From Osedax fenrisi (Eukaryota; Annelida; Polychaeta; Sabellida; Siboglinidae), in the NCBI GenBank assembly GCA_964019155.1, contig OZ025242.1, positions 85,900,533-85,964,532 on the forward strand: a stretch of DNA of 64,000 nucleotides, read 5' to 3'. The translations under genes were made by a program, and so were the position numbers. Positions 22,632-34,900 of the stretch are shown here, piece by piece. The notes beneath the pieces were generated by a model. The model did no database searches. It was not told where the DNA came from and was given only the letters and a program-made list of their open reading frames with translations. Numbering within the stretch: position 1 is the stretch's first letter; each line of letters starts with the position of its first letter.

Positions 22632-22810
22632 AGCTAACAGTAATATCAGCATAATATACACACAAAAACAAACTTTATAATAGCAACATAATAGCAGCAT
22701 AATATATGTAATATGGCAGCATAATAGCAGCATAATAGAACAATGTAAACATTTGAGGCTATTATGTTATGCTATTATGTTTTGCTATTATGCTGATATT
22801 ACTGTTAGCT
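22632..22810. mobile_element. Small MITE with 25-bp perfect TIRs (family M2)
   Basis: A 25-bp end beginning AGCTAACAGTAATATCAGCA (22632-22656) is perfectly inverted at 22786-22810. The 179-bp element sits inside the GA microsatellite, with GA repeats on both sides, and its interior has GCAGCATAATA tandem motifs. The unit 2 copy (60841-61019) has the same length. Confidence 0.8.
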
Positions 22811-23630
22811 GGGGGGAGAGAGAGATAGAGAGAGAAGGTAACATATATCTATATTCAGATAATTAGGTACATTATATATCCGCATGCGCAGAAAGTATAT
22901 AAACAAGAATGTTACGAGGGTTGCTGTAGTAGAATCACATTAATCATATACCTTCTAAATTATTGTTTTTCTATAAGTTTAATATACTGAATACAGTTGA
23001 TATGCTGTATTATATATACACATGTGTACACATATGCATATAATACAGCATAATAAAATTACTCATACTTTGTCGGTTTTTGGACATTAAATATATTCGA
23101 ATTGAAGATATCAAATTATGTTATCGACATATATAATATAAATCCACAGATATAGAGAGAAATCACTTCATTATTATCGATGAAATTCTGCTATTTTAAT
23201 TGACCTACATTTAATTATCTAAGGATCAACAACAACACCAACACTAACAACTCGCCTCACGCGATTCACATTATCGTATACAGGTTGCACGAAATATCAC
23301 CGAATCGTGCCGAGGATAAAAAGCGTGCGTTTCTCCCGCCTCAGCGGCTACATAGAATATTGCGTCACCCACACCGGTAACTAGCCTTACGTCATAGTAT
23401 TTAAATGTCATGCGTATTCGATGTTATTAAAAGTATTCGCGTGTATCGATGTAATGCTAAATATTTTTCTAGGATTTTCTACGCTTCACAAAATATTTGA
23501 TATAACGTTGTCTACAATTAATTGTTTACATTCATATTTAATATACAGAAAATGTAATACGGATATGTATAAATATAAATTACTAAATATTTACACTTAT
23601 TGGCGATCATTGGGTGTAGATTTATTAAAG
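22811..23630. other. Intron K1-K2, non-coding
   Basis: AT-rich intron. A palindromic TA stretch near 23000-23050 (TACACATGTGTA) differs from unit 2. Nothing else recognisable. An ORF from 23421 overlaps exon K2 in another frame and is not supported. Confidence 0.6.
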
Positions 23631-23867
23631 TATCGCGCATGCGCGTACGTGATGGCGAACACGGTGGCGCCACCTACCGCAACCACCTCCACGAAGGTCA
23701 CGACCTCTACGTACTCGGCGGCAAGGAGAAAATCACGTCCAACGTAACCGGTAAATGTTGGCGCTATAACCTTCAGACCGGCATGTGGAGGTCGATACCC
23801 GAAATGCAATTCGCCAGGGCTAACTTCCGGAGTCACGCTACCGCTGACGGTAGGGTGTTCGTGTTCG
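23631..23867 (+). CDS. Kelch-domain exon K2
   Basis: The acceptor is TATTAAAG before 23631 and the donor is G|GTTAGC after 23867 (phase 1 in and out). The translation contains RDGEHGGATYRN, DLYVLGGKEKI, CWRYNLQTGMWRSIPEMQFA, then RSHATADGRVFVFG. It gives the end of one kelch blade (LYVLGG), a full blade (YN....W) and the start of the next (VFVFG, completed as Gly by K3). Kelch blades form beta-propellers that bind protein partners, as in KLHL ubiquitin-ligase adaptors. The unit 2 copy (61841-62077) is identical. The acceptor choice rests on phase and is less certain than the donor. Confidence 0.88.
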
Positions 23868-24138
23868 GTTAGCATACAGATATATTGATACCGCATATAT
23901 ATGTATGTATATATATATTGTTATTGTTATTTTTTTTTATTTGGTGGAGTCCTTTCATCCCATTCAGGAAATTAGATGAAGTTTTCACTTATACCCACAT
24001 GGCTCTAATGTCCTTTCGAAGCTGCTCTCATGTTAAGGCATCCGTGGTTTTAACGAGAGCCGATCATTTATTTATACACAATTATATAAGATCACTTCTA
24101 AATAATATTATAAGACCCATTTTATAAAATTAATTAAT

Positions 24139-24211
24139 GGTGCGGACGAGGCTTGAACCCGTGTCCTACTTCTTGTGTGTCTGACGCCTTAGCCACTGAG
24201 CCACACAGGCA
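24139..24211 (-). ncRNA. tRNA-related sequence (tRNA pseudogene or SINE head)
   Basis: On the minus strand it contains TGGCTCAGTGGCTAAGGC (pol III A-box-like) and, 30-35 nt later, GGTTCAAGCC (B-box-like). However, the 5' and 3' ends do not form an acceptor stem and the anticodon arm does not pair, so it is not a functional tRNA. Unit 2 (62349-62421) differs by two bases. It is best read as a decayed tRNA or a tRNA-derived SINE head. Confidence 0.65.
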
Positions 24212-24247
24212 GATATGGATATATATATATATCTAGTATATTATATA

Positions 24248-24440
24248 CAGTTAACTCTCGCTATAGTGATATATTTCACAATTCAAGGGAACGAAGAAAT
24301 GTGTTTTAGATATCGAATTAGTATTACAAATTCTATTTACATATTGGTACAAAATAAACTAGCATTTGAAAAGTATGAGTTAGCGGAGTTTCTGAGATAT
24401 AGAGAGTCTGAGATATCGCGACTCTGAATTATCGTGAGTA
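24248..24440. mobile_element. Possible pogo-like MITE remnant
   Basis: The left end CAGTTAACTCTCGCTATAGT resembles the terminus of the pogo/Tigger element at 27631 (CAGTGCGCTCTCGATATACC). The far side has decayed GATATCGCGACTCTGAATTA motifs. No clear second TIR is seen, so this is tentative. Copy at 62476-62668. Confidence 0.4.
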
Positions 24441-25174
24441 TATTGTATTTACATATATGTATTAAAAGTGAGCTAAATTGATCGCAGAGTAGATGTATTT
24501 TGTGGCGTGTCCATTATTCGATTCTACTTGGCTCTCTACATCGACAACATAAAAAATGGTCTAAATAATTACATTTCTTAGATACAGATACACGTTTGAC
24601 ACCGTCTAGACATTAACTCACTAGAATGCAAGCGAACACGTATTCGATATATCTATACGTATTATATTATAATTTTACCGATTTACAAAATATTTTACAA
24701 TATTTATTTGTTATTGTTATTTAAATATTTATTCGTTGTTAAGCAAATATTTAATATTTATTAATAAATATTTGTAGTATATTTAATATAATAGTATATT
24801 ATATTGTTAAATTCCCATATCTTTATCGTTGTTATCGATATACAATTATTATTAATAAGCAATATAATATGTAAATTAGCTATACGTATTTCTAAATTAG
24901 AAATATATTCAATAAATGACAATACATGGTTGTCAAATGTCGTACGTTTTAACCCAAGTCACATGTAAGTATATTTTACGTAGATAGATTGAATTTAAGT
25001 ATGAAATACCTTCGAAATATATAAAATATACACATATTATATATATATATATTTAAAATATCTGATATTATAAATTATAATACATACTACAACCCAATCT
25101 GATATATTCTCTCTCGGAGAGGAAGACGAGAGAGCGTGAGAGCGCGAGAGAGTAACGCGCTAATCACCCACCAG

Positions 25175-25406
25175 GTGGCGAGATCGAAAACGGGGAGCTG
25201 ACGTCATCGGTGGAGTGCTACGAGCCCGAGGACGACGAATGGTACGAGTGTAGGTCGCTTCCTTCGCTGAGAACCATGTCCTCGAGCGTGCTCGTCGAGT
25301 TGCCCGTACGCGTCGAACACGTGTCAGACCACGTGACGGACCACGTGTCACGTGTGTTCGTCGCCGGCGGCTGCGGTTCGGACCGGAAGTGTACCAATAC
25401 GTTCTG
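25175..25406 (+). CDS. Kelch-domain exon K3
   Basis: The acceptor is CACCCACCAG before 25175 and the donor is TG|GTGAGC after 25406 (phase 1 in, phase 2 out). It completes VFVFGG from K2 and reads SSVECYEPEDDEWYECRSLP, RTMSSSVLVE, then an Asp/His/Val-rich loop, then RVFVAGGCGSDRKCTNTFW. This is a complete blade (VECYEPEDDEWYE) plus the next GG. The loop between the strands contains a 12-bp coding repeat (DHVT) with four CACGTG sites in 37 bp. Unit 2 differs here only by conservative amino-acid changes. High GC marks it off from its flanks. Confidence 0.9.
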
Positions 25407-25482
25407 GTGAGCCCGGGTAACCGATATTTCGTTGTCAATCACGTGTGTATATACGCCAAACCAACATGTATGTATGTATATA

Positions 25483-25570
25483 TATAAATAAATAAATAAA
25501 TCAGATTTATTATGTCATGTTGTAAAGCATGAAATAATGGAGAAGTTAATAAACAAATGTATTTGTTTTT
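25483..25570. repeat. Interspersed repeat R1, second copy
   Basis: It shares ATTTATTATGTCAT-TTG-AAAGCATGA-ATAATGGAGAAGTTAATA with 8924-9006. It is preceded by (AAAT)n and followed by a TATTTG repeat of the loop. Probably a dispersed SINE or retroelement tail. Confidence 0.65.
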
Positions 25571-25876
25571 GCGAGAACTTCCCAATATATATATATATAT
25601 AATGTTTACTTATATACACACTTGTACTATTACGAGGTATTAGTATAAATGTATAACTCTTCTATATATATATGAATGAATGAATGAATGAATATTTATT
25701 TACTGAATATTTAATTAATATACAGAATATCATTACAAATACTTTGTCATTTAAATGTTAATAATATTGACACTAATTTAGCGCTCGGCACAGCGAGCGT
25801 ATCATTATGTACCATCACGTGGTATACCATCACGTGTTCGTTATTCGTGTTACACGGTGTGCTGCGGTCTACCACT

Positions 25877-25981
25877 CGATGACCTCTGCTCACCCCTACA
25901 CTCGATGACCTCCGCTCACCCCCTACACTCGATGACCTCCGCTCACCCCCTACACTCGATGACCTCCGCTCACCCCTACCT
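25877..25981. repeat. 26-27-bp minisatellite before the K4 acceptor
   Basis: Four copies of the unit CTCGATGACCTCYGCTCACC followed by CCTACA, differing by one C. The run ends 20 bp before the K4 acceptor, in the pyrimidine-rich part of the intron. Confidence 0.9.
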
Positions 25982-26001
25982 CACTACCTTGACCTCTACA
26001 G

Positions 26002-26120
26002 GTGTTACGATACCGAGGCCGATCTCTGGACGCAGGCTAAACAACCCGACGACGTAATGCCGTACCACCGGAAACAGCATTGTTTAGTGTCATGCGCTAA
26101 CTCTATGTACGTATTGGCAG
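26002..26120 (+). CDS. Kelch-domain exon K4
   Basis: The acceptor is CCTCTACAG before 26002 and the donor is G|GTTTCG after 26120 (phase 2 in, phase 1 out). It joins K3 to give NTFWCYDTEADLWTQA, then HRKQHCLVSCANSMYVLAG. YDTEADLW and MYVLAGG are the classic outer-strand and GG signatures of one kelch blade. The window ends before the unit 2 equivalent. Confidence 0.85.
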
Positions 26121-26687
26121 GTTTCGCACACACACACACGCACACACGCACACACACACGTGCTCACTATTTTAGATATGTATACAGAGCACCGTTAATT
26201 CGTAGTCACCATTATAATGTTCAGAAGTATTAAGTTTAAAAATAAATACATATATATATAATATATATATTTATACATATATATATATACACCTATACAC
26301 ATCATATTAACAAAGATGTGAACATTTAGATTACCAAAGTAACAGTAAGCTAAGTGAGAAGGTTTCCACTTGTCACCTATTTCATCTTAACGTGGAAAAT
26401 TTAAATTTTATATTATATATATATATATATATTATAATATATATTATATATTTAAATTTGTATAGATAATTAACATATTTATCATCGTTGAGAATTATTA
26501 TTAATAAATTATAGTATTACTATTACTATCACCAACATCACCGTAATCATCATCATCAGCATCATCAGCATCATCTTCATTCCCACCATAATTATCATAA
26601 CCTCTATTATTATCATCATCATATTCACCGCCATCACCATCACCATCACTAATAACACCACCATCATCATCATCATCACCTACCCAG
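26121..26687. other. Intron K4-K5
   Basis: A (CA)n run at 26127-26160, TA-rich DNA, then CAT/ACC-rich repeats (26560-26680) that form the pyrimidine-bearing approach to the K5 acceptor. Confidence 0.6.
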
Positions 26688-26792
26688 GTACGGGCCTTCT
26701 GAAGAGAGCTGGTCACCTGACGGAAGTGGGCATAGACCTCGTCGACCGGTATCAGCATGCGGATGTTGTGAACAGCGAACACGATACCCATA
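26688..26792 (+). CDS. Possible kelch-domain exon K5
   Basis: The acceptor is CCTACCCAG before 26688 and the donor A|GTTATT after 26792 is weak. Phase 1 in matches K4 and turns its last base into Gly, completing YVLAGG. It continues as TGLLKRAGHLTEVGIDLVDR and YQHADVV. IDLVDRY resembles the second strand of a kelch blade. The GC-rich block is also open on the minus strand (VHNIRMLIPVDEVYAHF, with a GTAGGT donor), so an antisense exon is possible, but phase and strand fit the kelch gene. The frame stays open into the TTATAG repeats. Confidence 0.5.
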
Positions 26793-27419
26793 GTTATTAT
26801 AGTTATTATAGTTATTATAGTTATTATAGTTATTATAGTTATTATAGTTATATACATATAGATATTAACACACATATATATTTATAATAAAGTTAATCGT
26901 ATTATTAAAATAAAATGAATTCAATGTAATCAACTTCCAAATATATTGGATTATGTTAATATAATATAATAAAGTTATTATAATTATTGAAATGGCTTAC
27001 ATATATTTGAATATTATAAATTACTAGGTTTTATATATTTTTAATATATAGATTTAATATAGTACTTTTAATTCATAATAATTATATACATTTATATACC
27101 TATATATCCTAATAAGTATCATGTAAATCTGAATGTAAGACAAATTAATATGGGTGAAAGAACCTACATATTTTTAAGTTATTCAACATTGTATTCTTAT
27201 AGTGAATTTTTATAATTAATAGGAATCATATATATATATTATGAATGATTTAATATATAGATATAATACTTTATAACGAGATATATAGAGAATGAACGAG
27301 AATAGCGAATATAAGCAATCTGTGGTCGCCTAATAGATAACCTCGCGATAATCTCGCGATATCACGTTTGAGTGTGCGTGTATTACATAATAACACGTGA
27401 CCATACTACTTCTGACCAG
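26793..27419. other. Intron K5-K6
   Basis: It begins with seven ATAGTT-type hexamer repeats (26790-26850), then AT-rich DNA without recognisable features. Confidence 0.6.
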
Positions 27420-27515
27420 TGCGGCTACTTAACGTGAACGTTAACCTAGGACAGTGGTCAACCAGCGAAGAGATACTGCCTCGCTGCGTTAAAGGCGCGG
27501 ATGTCGTCGTGTTGG
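27420..27515 (+). CDS. Kelch-domain exon K6
   Basis: The acceptor is TTCTGACCAG before 27420 and the donor is G|GTTATT after 27515 (phase 1 in and out). It reads LLNVNVNLGQWSTSEEILPR and KGADVVVL. Joined to K7 it gives ADVVVLDHNIYVFGG, a textbook kelch blade end, which strongly supports this donor and the exon. The acceptor is less certain; another AG at 27457-27458 would keep a shorter exon in a different phase. Confidence 0.72.
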
Positions 27516-27600
27516 GTTATTGTATTCTTCCGTAGATACAGGCTATATATCTACACCTGTACGCCGTACCGAGTACACGATAGATGTATACCCTGTATTT

Positions 27601-27630
27601 ACATATATATATATATATATATATATATAC
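27601..27630. repeat. (TA)n tract at a transposon insertion site
   Basis: TA repeats flank the pogo-like element on both sides (27601-27629 and 28928-28957). This is consistent with TA target preference and hides the duplicated TA. Confidence 0.7.
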
Positions 27631-28923
27631 AGTGCGCTCTCGATATACCGGCACCATCGGGAATGAGGAATTGTGCCGGTATATCGAGAGTGCCGGTATA
27701 TCGATCTAGCAGAAAATAAAGAATATATGAAGAAGAATATTAAATATTATGTTTATTATAATGGTATAAAATAGGTATAAACACGTATACGATGGTGTAA
27801 AATATTATTATAATGGTATGAAATGAATGCTAAATAAAATAAACTATTTTGAATTATTTACAAAAGATAAAGTAGTTTGCTTTTTATTATTAATACATAA
27901 TATATACAAACGTTTAGATAATAAATTTAATAAATGTATATCATTTGAATCTTTGAGTAACATTCAAAGTATGCCGTTAGTGATTCAAAACCCTATTGCT
28001 TTTCTGATGATGATGGTGGATCAAATCCAGCCTCTTGTTTGCCGTCGCTATCTTTATTATTATTTGTTAATGAATCTATAATTTAAGTAATAGAATCTAT
28101 TTCGAATATTTCAGAAATGTCATCAACTGACGTACAATGTACGTCGTACATTCTTCTAAAGTGAGTCGATCATCAATATCAATATGGCATTTATTATAAA
28201 TATCATTATTTATTTCATAATTTTCATCTTGAGTGAAGGATTCTTCGTCTATACGATCTATAGATACCTACTATAGTAAACCGACATGCACCCATCAGTT
28301 TCTGATACTTTCTTGTTTTACTTTCTTCCATGCTTGACTAATAAACCTTATCGCATGGTTTACTTCAATTTTGTGTCTTCCATTATCATCTATTTGCTTC
28401 ATTATTAACTCTAGTTGCATTTTCCTGAAGTTCATATTGAAATTGTGGATGATTCCTGCGTATAGAGGCTGCAGGTGTCTGGTTGTCGTAGGTGGTAGAA
28501 AATGGATTTATACGTTTGATAATTCATGGACTTTGTGGCTAGGAGCATTGTCAATAATTGGAGTAATAATAGGATATTCCTTTTCTTTCTCTTCATTTGT
28601 GAGTTTAATTGATTCAAATATTCGATAAAGATCTCACTTGTCATCCATGCTTTTCTAGTATGATGGTAATCAACAAATAATTAACAATTACTTGCAATTA
28701 AGTATGAATCATAGTGAGCAATTTTGGGAAATATGTATATATATGCCGGTATATCGATTACAATTCGACTTTTGTGCCTAGATATTAGGCGATTGAGCCG
28801 GTATACGAGTGCCGGTGCATCGAAAATTATTAACATTGAAAAGATAGGAAAGAAATCGGTCATTCAGAGATGGGCCAGTATAACGCGTTTGCCGGTGTAT
28901 CGAGAGCCGGTATATCGAGAGCG

Positions 28924-28927
<4 letters not shown>
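27631..28927 (-). mobile_element. pogo/Tigger-type DNA transposon, degenerate
   Basis: Left end AGTGCGCTCTCGATATACCG (27631 on, preceded by C) is inverted at 28906-28927. The CAGT start, TA flanks and internal DDE transposase remnants on the minus strand place it in the pogo/Tigger group of Tc1/mariner. The motif CCGGTATATCGA or close variants also occurs inside, near 27673, 27692, 28744, 28798, 28809 and 28891, as subterminal repeats. At 1.3 kb it is internally deleted. It lies in the intron between K6 and K7. Confidence 0.87.
28290..28645 (-). pseudogene. Tigger-like DDE transposase fragment
   Basis: Minus-strand pieces: MTSEIFIEYLNQLNSQMKRK (28644 down), then after a frameshift IDNAPSHKVHELSNV (near 28555), then HLQPLYAGIIHNF (near 28470) and a helical tail to about 28290. 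DNAPSH and LQP-DAGII are hallmark blocks of this transposase family; the Asp of the second block is Tyr here. Frameshifts make it inactive. Confidence 0.85.
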
Positions 28928-28959
<32 letters not shown>

Positions 28960-29579
28960 CAAATATATATATTATAATATTCGTAATTATAATTTAAATA
29001 ATACATCTTAGTAATTTAAATAACAACAAACTAGTAACGTTTCGACACATCATTCCACGTACTATATTCCTGGTACACTTTGCGTATTATCATCGATTTA
29101 TAATATATTATAGTATACTACTTGAAGTCATTATGTGGTATTAATAAATAAGCCTGGGATGACTAACGAATACTGTGTTATTCTTATATTTACTTTTTGT
29201 TAAATTCTGATATTTACGGAGTTAGGTAATATATAGTAATATAGTAAGTAATTACAATATTGCATAATATCAAACGATTATAAGAAAACGAAATATAGTA
29301 AAAACATACATGATATATAAGGGTGTTATCCCCTATTAAGATAGCTAGGGTATAGAATTTTAACATTGTTTAACATTTTTCACTCAGTTTTACCTACATA
29401 AATTTTCTGTATAGTTTATGATTTATAATTAATCCATTGCAACACTCTCTCTCTCTCTTCTATAGTAGTCTACTATAGTTGTCTACTATAGTACTATAAT
29501 ATACCGTCTACTATAGTACTATACTATACTGTCTATTTACTATCGATATAAACTAAATAAACCCTTCTCGTGATTTCAG
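28928..29579. other. Intron sequence before K7
   Basis: AT-rich, with repeated GTCTACTATAGT motifs at about 29465-29535 and a CT run at 29446-29460. No gene seen. Confidence 0.6.
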
Positions 29580-29732
29580 ATCACAATATATATGTATTCG
29601 GCGGTAGATGTTGCGGAACACAACCCCCCGAATCCATTTCAGTGAACTGCTACGATACACGCAGCGATACCTGGTTGAAAGATAAAAGTTTCTCTCTAAT
29701 CAGTAAAGGATATGGTTATTATTCGGCTGCCA
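29580..29732 (+). CDS. Kelch-domain exon K7
   Basis: The acceptor is GTGATTTCAG before 29580 (phase 1 in). It reads DHNIYVFGGRCCG, then SISVNCYDTRSDTWLKDKSF, then KGYGYYSAAS. VNCYDTRSDTW and GYYSAA are kelch strands. The donor is uncertain: A|GTATTA after 29732 (phase 1, matches K8) or ATTATT|GTAGTA nine bases later. A further exon supplying the next IYV-GG strand may be missing between K7 and K8. Confidence 0.85.
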
Positions 29733-30131
29733 GTATTATTGTAGTAGCGTTACTATTATTAATCACTCCACTATTGGTACAATTGTATTTATAATATTTG
29801 TTTACTATTTGTAAATAGTAATATTAAAACTTTTATTATACTGTTACTATTACTTTGAATTCTTATATATTTACTATTACTTTAATATTCACGTTAATAT
29901 GTCTACTAATATGTCTACTAATATTAATATTACGTAATAAAACTAGTACTATTAATTTAATTAATTATATTTTTGATTGATAATTTATTTAAACATATAC
30001 CTAGTCGAAATATATAATAAAAAGTATAAATTATACATATTTGCTAACGATAACATACGTTATATAAATAAACAAAGAATAATACAAAATTAAAAATTAA
30101 AGATTAATTCTTAATAAAATTATAACTTACA
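29733..30131. other. AT-rich intron
   Basis: No gene or clear element seen. It grades into the ATTACT array. Confidence 0.6.
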
Positions 30132-31868
30132 CCATTACTATTACTATTACTATTACTATTACTATTAATATTAGTATTAATACTATTAGTAATTACTATA
30201 TATATTATTATACTATTACTATTACTATTAATATTAATATTACTATTACTATTACTATTAATATTAATATTACTATTACTATTACTGTTACTATTACTAT
30301 TACTATTAATATTAATATTAATATTACCATTACTATATATATTATTATATTATTACTATTACTATTACTATAACTATTACTTTTACTATTATTATACTCT
30401 TTCTATTACTATTACTATTACCATTACTATATATATATATATTATTATACTATTACTATTACTATTACTATTACTATTACTATTACTATTATTATTACTA
30501 TTACTATTACTATAAATATTACTCTTACTATCACTATTACTATTACTATTATATTTACTATATATATTATTCTATTATTACTATTACTATTACTATAATT
30601 ATTACTTTTACTATTATTATACTCTTTCTATTAGTATTACTATTACTATTACTATTACTTTTACTTTTACTATTATTATTAGTATTACCATGACTATATA
30701 TATTATTATATTATTACTTTTACTATTACTATTTCCATTACTATATATATTATTATATTATTACTATTACTATTACTATTACTTTTACTATTACTATTAC
30801 TATTAATATTAATATTAATATTACCATTACTATATATATTATTATACTATTACTATTACTATTACAATTACTATTACTATTATAATTACTATTACTATTA
30901 ATTTTACTTTTACTATTATTATACTCTTTCTATTACTATTACTATTACTAGTACTTTTAATATTACCATTACTATATATTTATTATACTATTACTATTAC
31001 TATTACAATTACTATTACTATTATAATTACTATTACTATTACTTTTACTTTTACTATTATTATACTATTTCTATTACTAGTACTATTAATATTACTATTA
31101 CTATTACTATTACTATTACTATGAATATTAATATTACCATTACTATATATATATTAATATACTATTACTATTACTATTACTATTACTATTACTATTACTA
31201 TTACTATTACTATTACTATTACTATTACTATTACTATTACTATTACTATTACTATTACTATTACTATTATAATTACTATTAATATTACGATTACTATTAT
31301 AATTACTATACTATTATTATATTATTACTATTATTATTACTATAAATATTACTATTACTATTACTATTACTATTACTATTACTATTAATATTACTATTAC
31401 TATTAATATTACTATATATATTATTATACAATTACTATTATTATTACTATAACTATTAATATTACTATTACAATTACCATTACTATATATATATATTAGT
31501 ATATTATTACTATTACTATTACTATTACTTTTACTATTAATATTACTATTACTATTACTATTACTATTACTATTACTATTACTATTACTATTACTATTTC
31601 CATTACTATATATATTATTATATTATTAATATTACTATTACTATTACTTTTACTATTACTATTACTATTAATATTAATATTAATATTACCATTACTATAT
31701 ATATTATTATACTATTACTATTACTTTTACTATTACTATTACTATTATAATTACTATTACTATTATAATTACTATTACTTTTACTTTTACTATTATTATA
31801 CTATTTCTATTACTAGTACTATTAATATTACTATTACTATTACTATTACTATGCATATTAATATTACC

Positions 31869-31909
<41 letters not shown>

Positions 31910-34900
31910 TACTATTACTATTACTATTACTATTACTATTACTATTACTATTAATATTACCATTACTATATATATTATTATATTATTACTATTTATATTA
32001 CTCTTGCTATTACTATTACTATTATTATACTATTACTATTACTATTACTATTAATATTACCATTACTATATATATATATTATTATACTATTATTATTACG
32101 ATTACTATCACTATTACTTTTACTATTATTATACTATTTCTATTACTATTACTATTACTATTACTATTACTATTACTATTACCATTACTATATATATTAT
32201 TATATTATTACTGTTACTATTACTATTACTATTACTATTACCATTACTATATATATTATTATATTATTAATATTACTATTACTATTACTATTACTTTTAC
32301 TATTAATATTATTATTACTATTACTATTACTATTACTATTACTATTTCCATTACTATATATATTATTATATTATTAATATTACTATTACTATTACTATTA
32401 CTATTACTATTACTATTAGTATTACTATTACTATTTCCATTACTATATATATTATTATATTATTACTTTTACTATTACTATTACTTTTACTATTATTATA
32501 CTATTTCTATTACTCTAACTATTACTTTTACTTTTACTATTATTATACTATTTATATTACTAGTACTATTAATATTACTATTACTATTACTATTACTATT
32601 ACTATTACTATTACTATTACTATTTCTATTACTATTACTATTACTATAAATATTACTATTACTATTACTATTACTTTTACTATTAATATTACTATTACTA
32701 TTACTATTACTATGAATATTAATATTACCATTACTATATATATTATTATACTATTACTATTACTATTAATATTACTATTACTATTTCCATTACTATATAT
32801 ATTATTATATTATTAATATTACTATTACTATTACTATTACTTTTACTATTAATATTACTATTACTATTACTATTACTATTACTATTACTATTTCCATTAC
32901 TATATATATTATTATATTATTAATATTACCATTACTATTACTTTTACTATTACTATTACTATTACTATTACTTTTAATATTACCATTACTATATATATTA
33001 TTATATTATTACTATTACTATTACTATAACTATTACTTTTACTATTATTATACTCTTTCTATTACTATTACTATTACTATTACTATTACTATTATTATTA
33101 CTATTACTATTACTATTACTATTACTATAACTATTACTATTACTATTACTATTACTATTACTATTACTATTACTATTACTATTACTATTACTATTACCAT
33201 TACTATATATATTATTATATTATTACTATTACTATTACTATAATTATTACTTTTACTATTATTATACTCTTTCTATTACTATTACTATTACTATTAATAT
33301 TACCATTACTATATATATTATTATACTATTACTATTACTATTACTATAAATATTACTCTTACTATCACTATTACTATTACTATTATATTTACTATATATA
33401 TTATTCTATTATTACTATTACTATTACTATAACTATTACTTTTACTATTATTATACTATTTCTATTACTATTACTATTACTATTACTTTTAATATTACCA
33501 TTACTATATATATTATTATATTATTACTATTACTATTACTATAATTATTACTTTTACTATTATTATACTCTTTCTATTACTATTACTATTACTATTACTT
33601 TTAATATTACCATTACTATATATATTATTATATTATTACTATTACTATTACTATAATTATTACTTTTACTATTATTATACTCTTTCTATTACTATTACTA
33701 TTACTATTAATATTAATATTAATATTACCATTACTATATATATTATTATACTATTACTATTACTTTTACTATTATTATACTCTTTCTATTACTATTACTA
33801 TTACTATTAATATTACTATTAATATTACCATTACTATATATATTATTATACTATTACTATTACTATTACTATTACTATTAATATTACTATTACTATTAAT
33901 ATTAATATTACCATTACTATATATATATTATTATACTATTACTATTACTATTACTATTACTATTACTATTATTATACTATTTATATTTCCATTACTATAT
34001 ATATTATTAAACTATTACTATTACTATTACTATTACTATTAATATTATCATTACTATATATATTATTATACTATTACTATTACTATTACTATAACTATTA
34101 CTTTTACTATTATTATACTCTTTCTATTACTATTACTATTACTATTACTATTACTATTAATATTACCATTACTATATATATTATTATACTATTACTATTA
34201 CTATTACTATTACTATTACTATTACTATTACTATTAATATTACAATTGTTATATATATTATTATACCATTACTATTACTATTACTATTACTATTAATATT
34301 ACTATTATTATTACTATTACTATATATATTATTATAAAATTACTATTAATATTACTATTACTATTACTATTACTATTACTATTACTATTACTATTACTAT
34401 TTCCATTACTATATATATTATTATATTATTACTATTACTATTACTATTACTGTTACTATTACTATTACTATTAATATTAATATTAATATTACCATTACTA
34501 TATATATTATTATACTCTTTCTATTACTATTACTATTACTATTACTATTACTATTACTATTACTATTACTATTAATATTAATATTACTATTACTATTACT
34601 ATTACTAGTACTATTATTATACTATTTATATTACTAGTACTATTATTATTACTATTACTATTACCAAAGATTTTCCGAAGGAAAGATATAACACTTACGC
34701 GAAATCGTGTAATTCGAATTTGTATACAAAATACCCTGGTGCCACCTATAGCGGGTTACTTTTAGGAACTATGCGTTGTTTATAATGTAAATTCGTATTT
34801 AACTATACACTTTTAAAATGTTAAATAATATGCTTTAAATTAATAGTTATATGATGAAAACTAAGTGTTCATTACTAATATATAACAAACAAATATGATA

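Larger units (their letters stand above)
23868..25174. other. Intron K2-K3, non-coding apart from small repeats
   Basis: AT-rich intron with a tRNA-related sequence at 24139-24211, a pogo-like terminus at 24248, and T/A-rich DNA between 24600 and 25080. A GAGAG-rich stretch (25110-25150) precedes the K3 acceptor. Confidence 0.65.
25407..26001. other. Intron K3-K4 with repeats
   Basis: It contains the R1 repeat (about 25483-25570), a (TGAA)n run at 25673-25692, and a minisatellite of 26-27 bp ending just before the K4 acceptor. No coding sequence seen. Confidence 0.7.

Noticed and set aside
23421..23747. 108-aa ORF overlapping exon K2 in another frame
   Set aside because: The end overlaps the kelch exon out of frame; the start is AT-rich intron with no domain.
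24139..24211. Functional tRNA gene on the minus strand
   Set aside because: A- and B-box-like motifs are present but the acceptor and anticodon stems do not pair.
25160..25442. Minus-strand ORFs of 74-92 aa opposite exon K3
   Set aside because: They are shadows of the GC-rich kelch exon; the plus strand has kelch motifs and splice sites.
26501..26875. 124-aa minus-strand ORF with VHNIRMLIPVDEVYAHF
   Set aside because: Its ends are repeat translations. The GC-rich core fits the plus-strand kelch exon K5 in phase with K4, although an antisense exon with a GTAGGT donor cannot be excluded.
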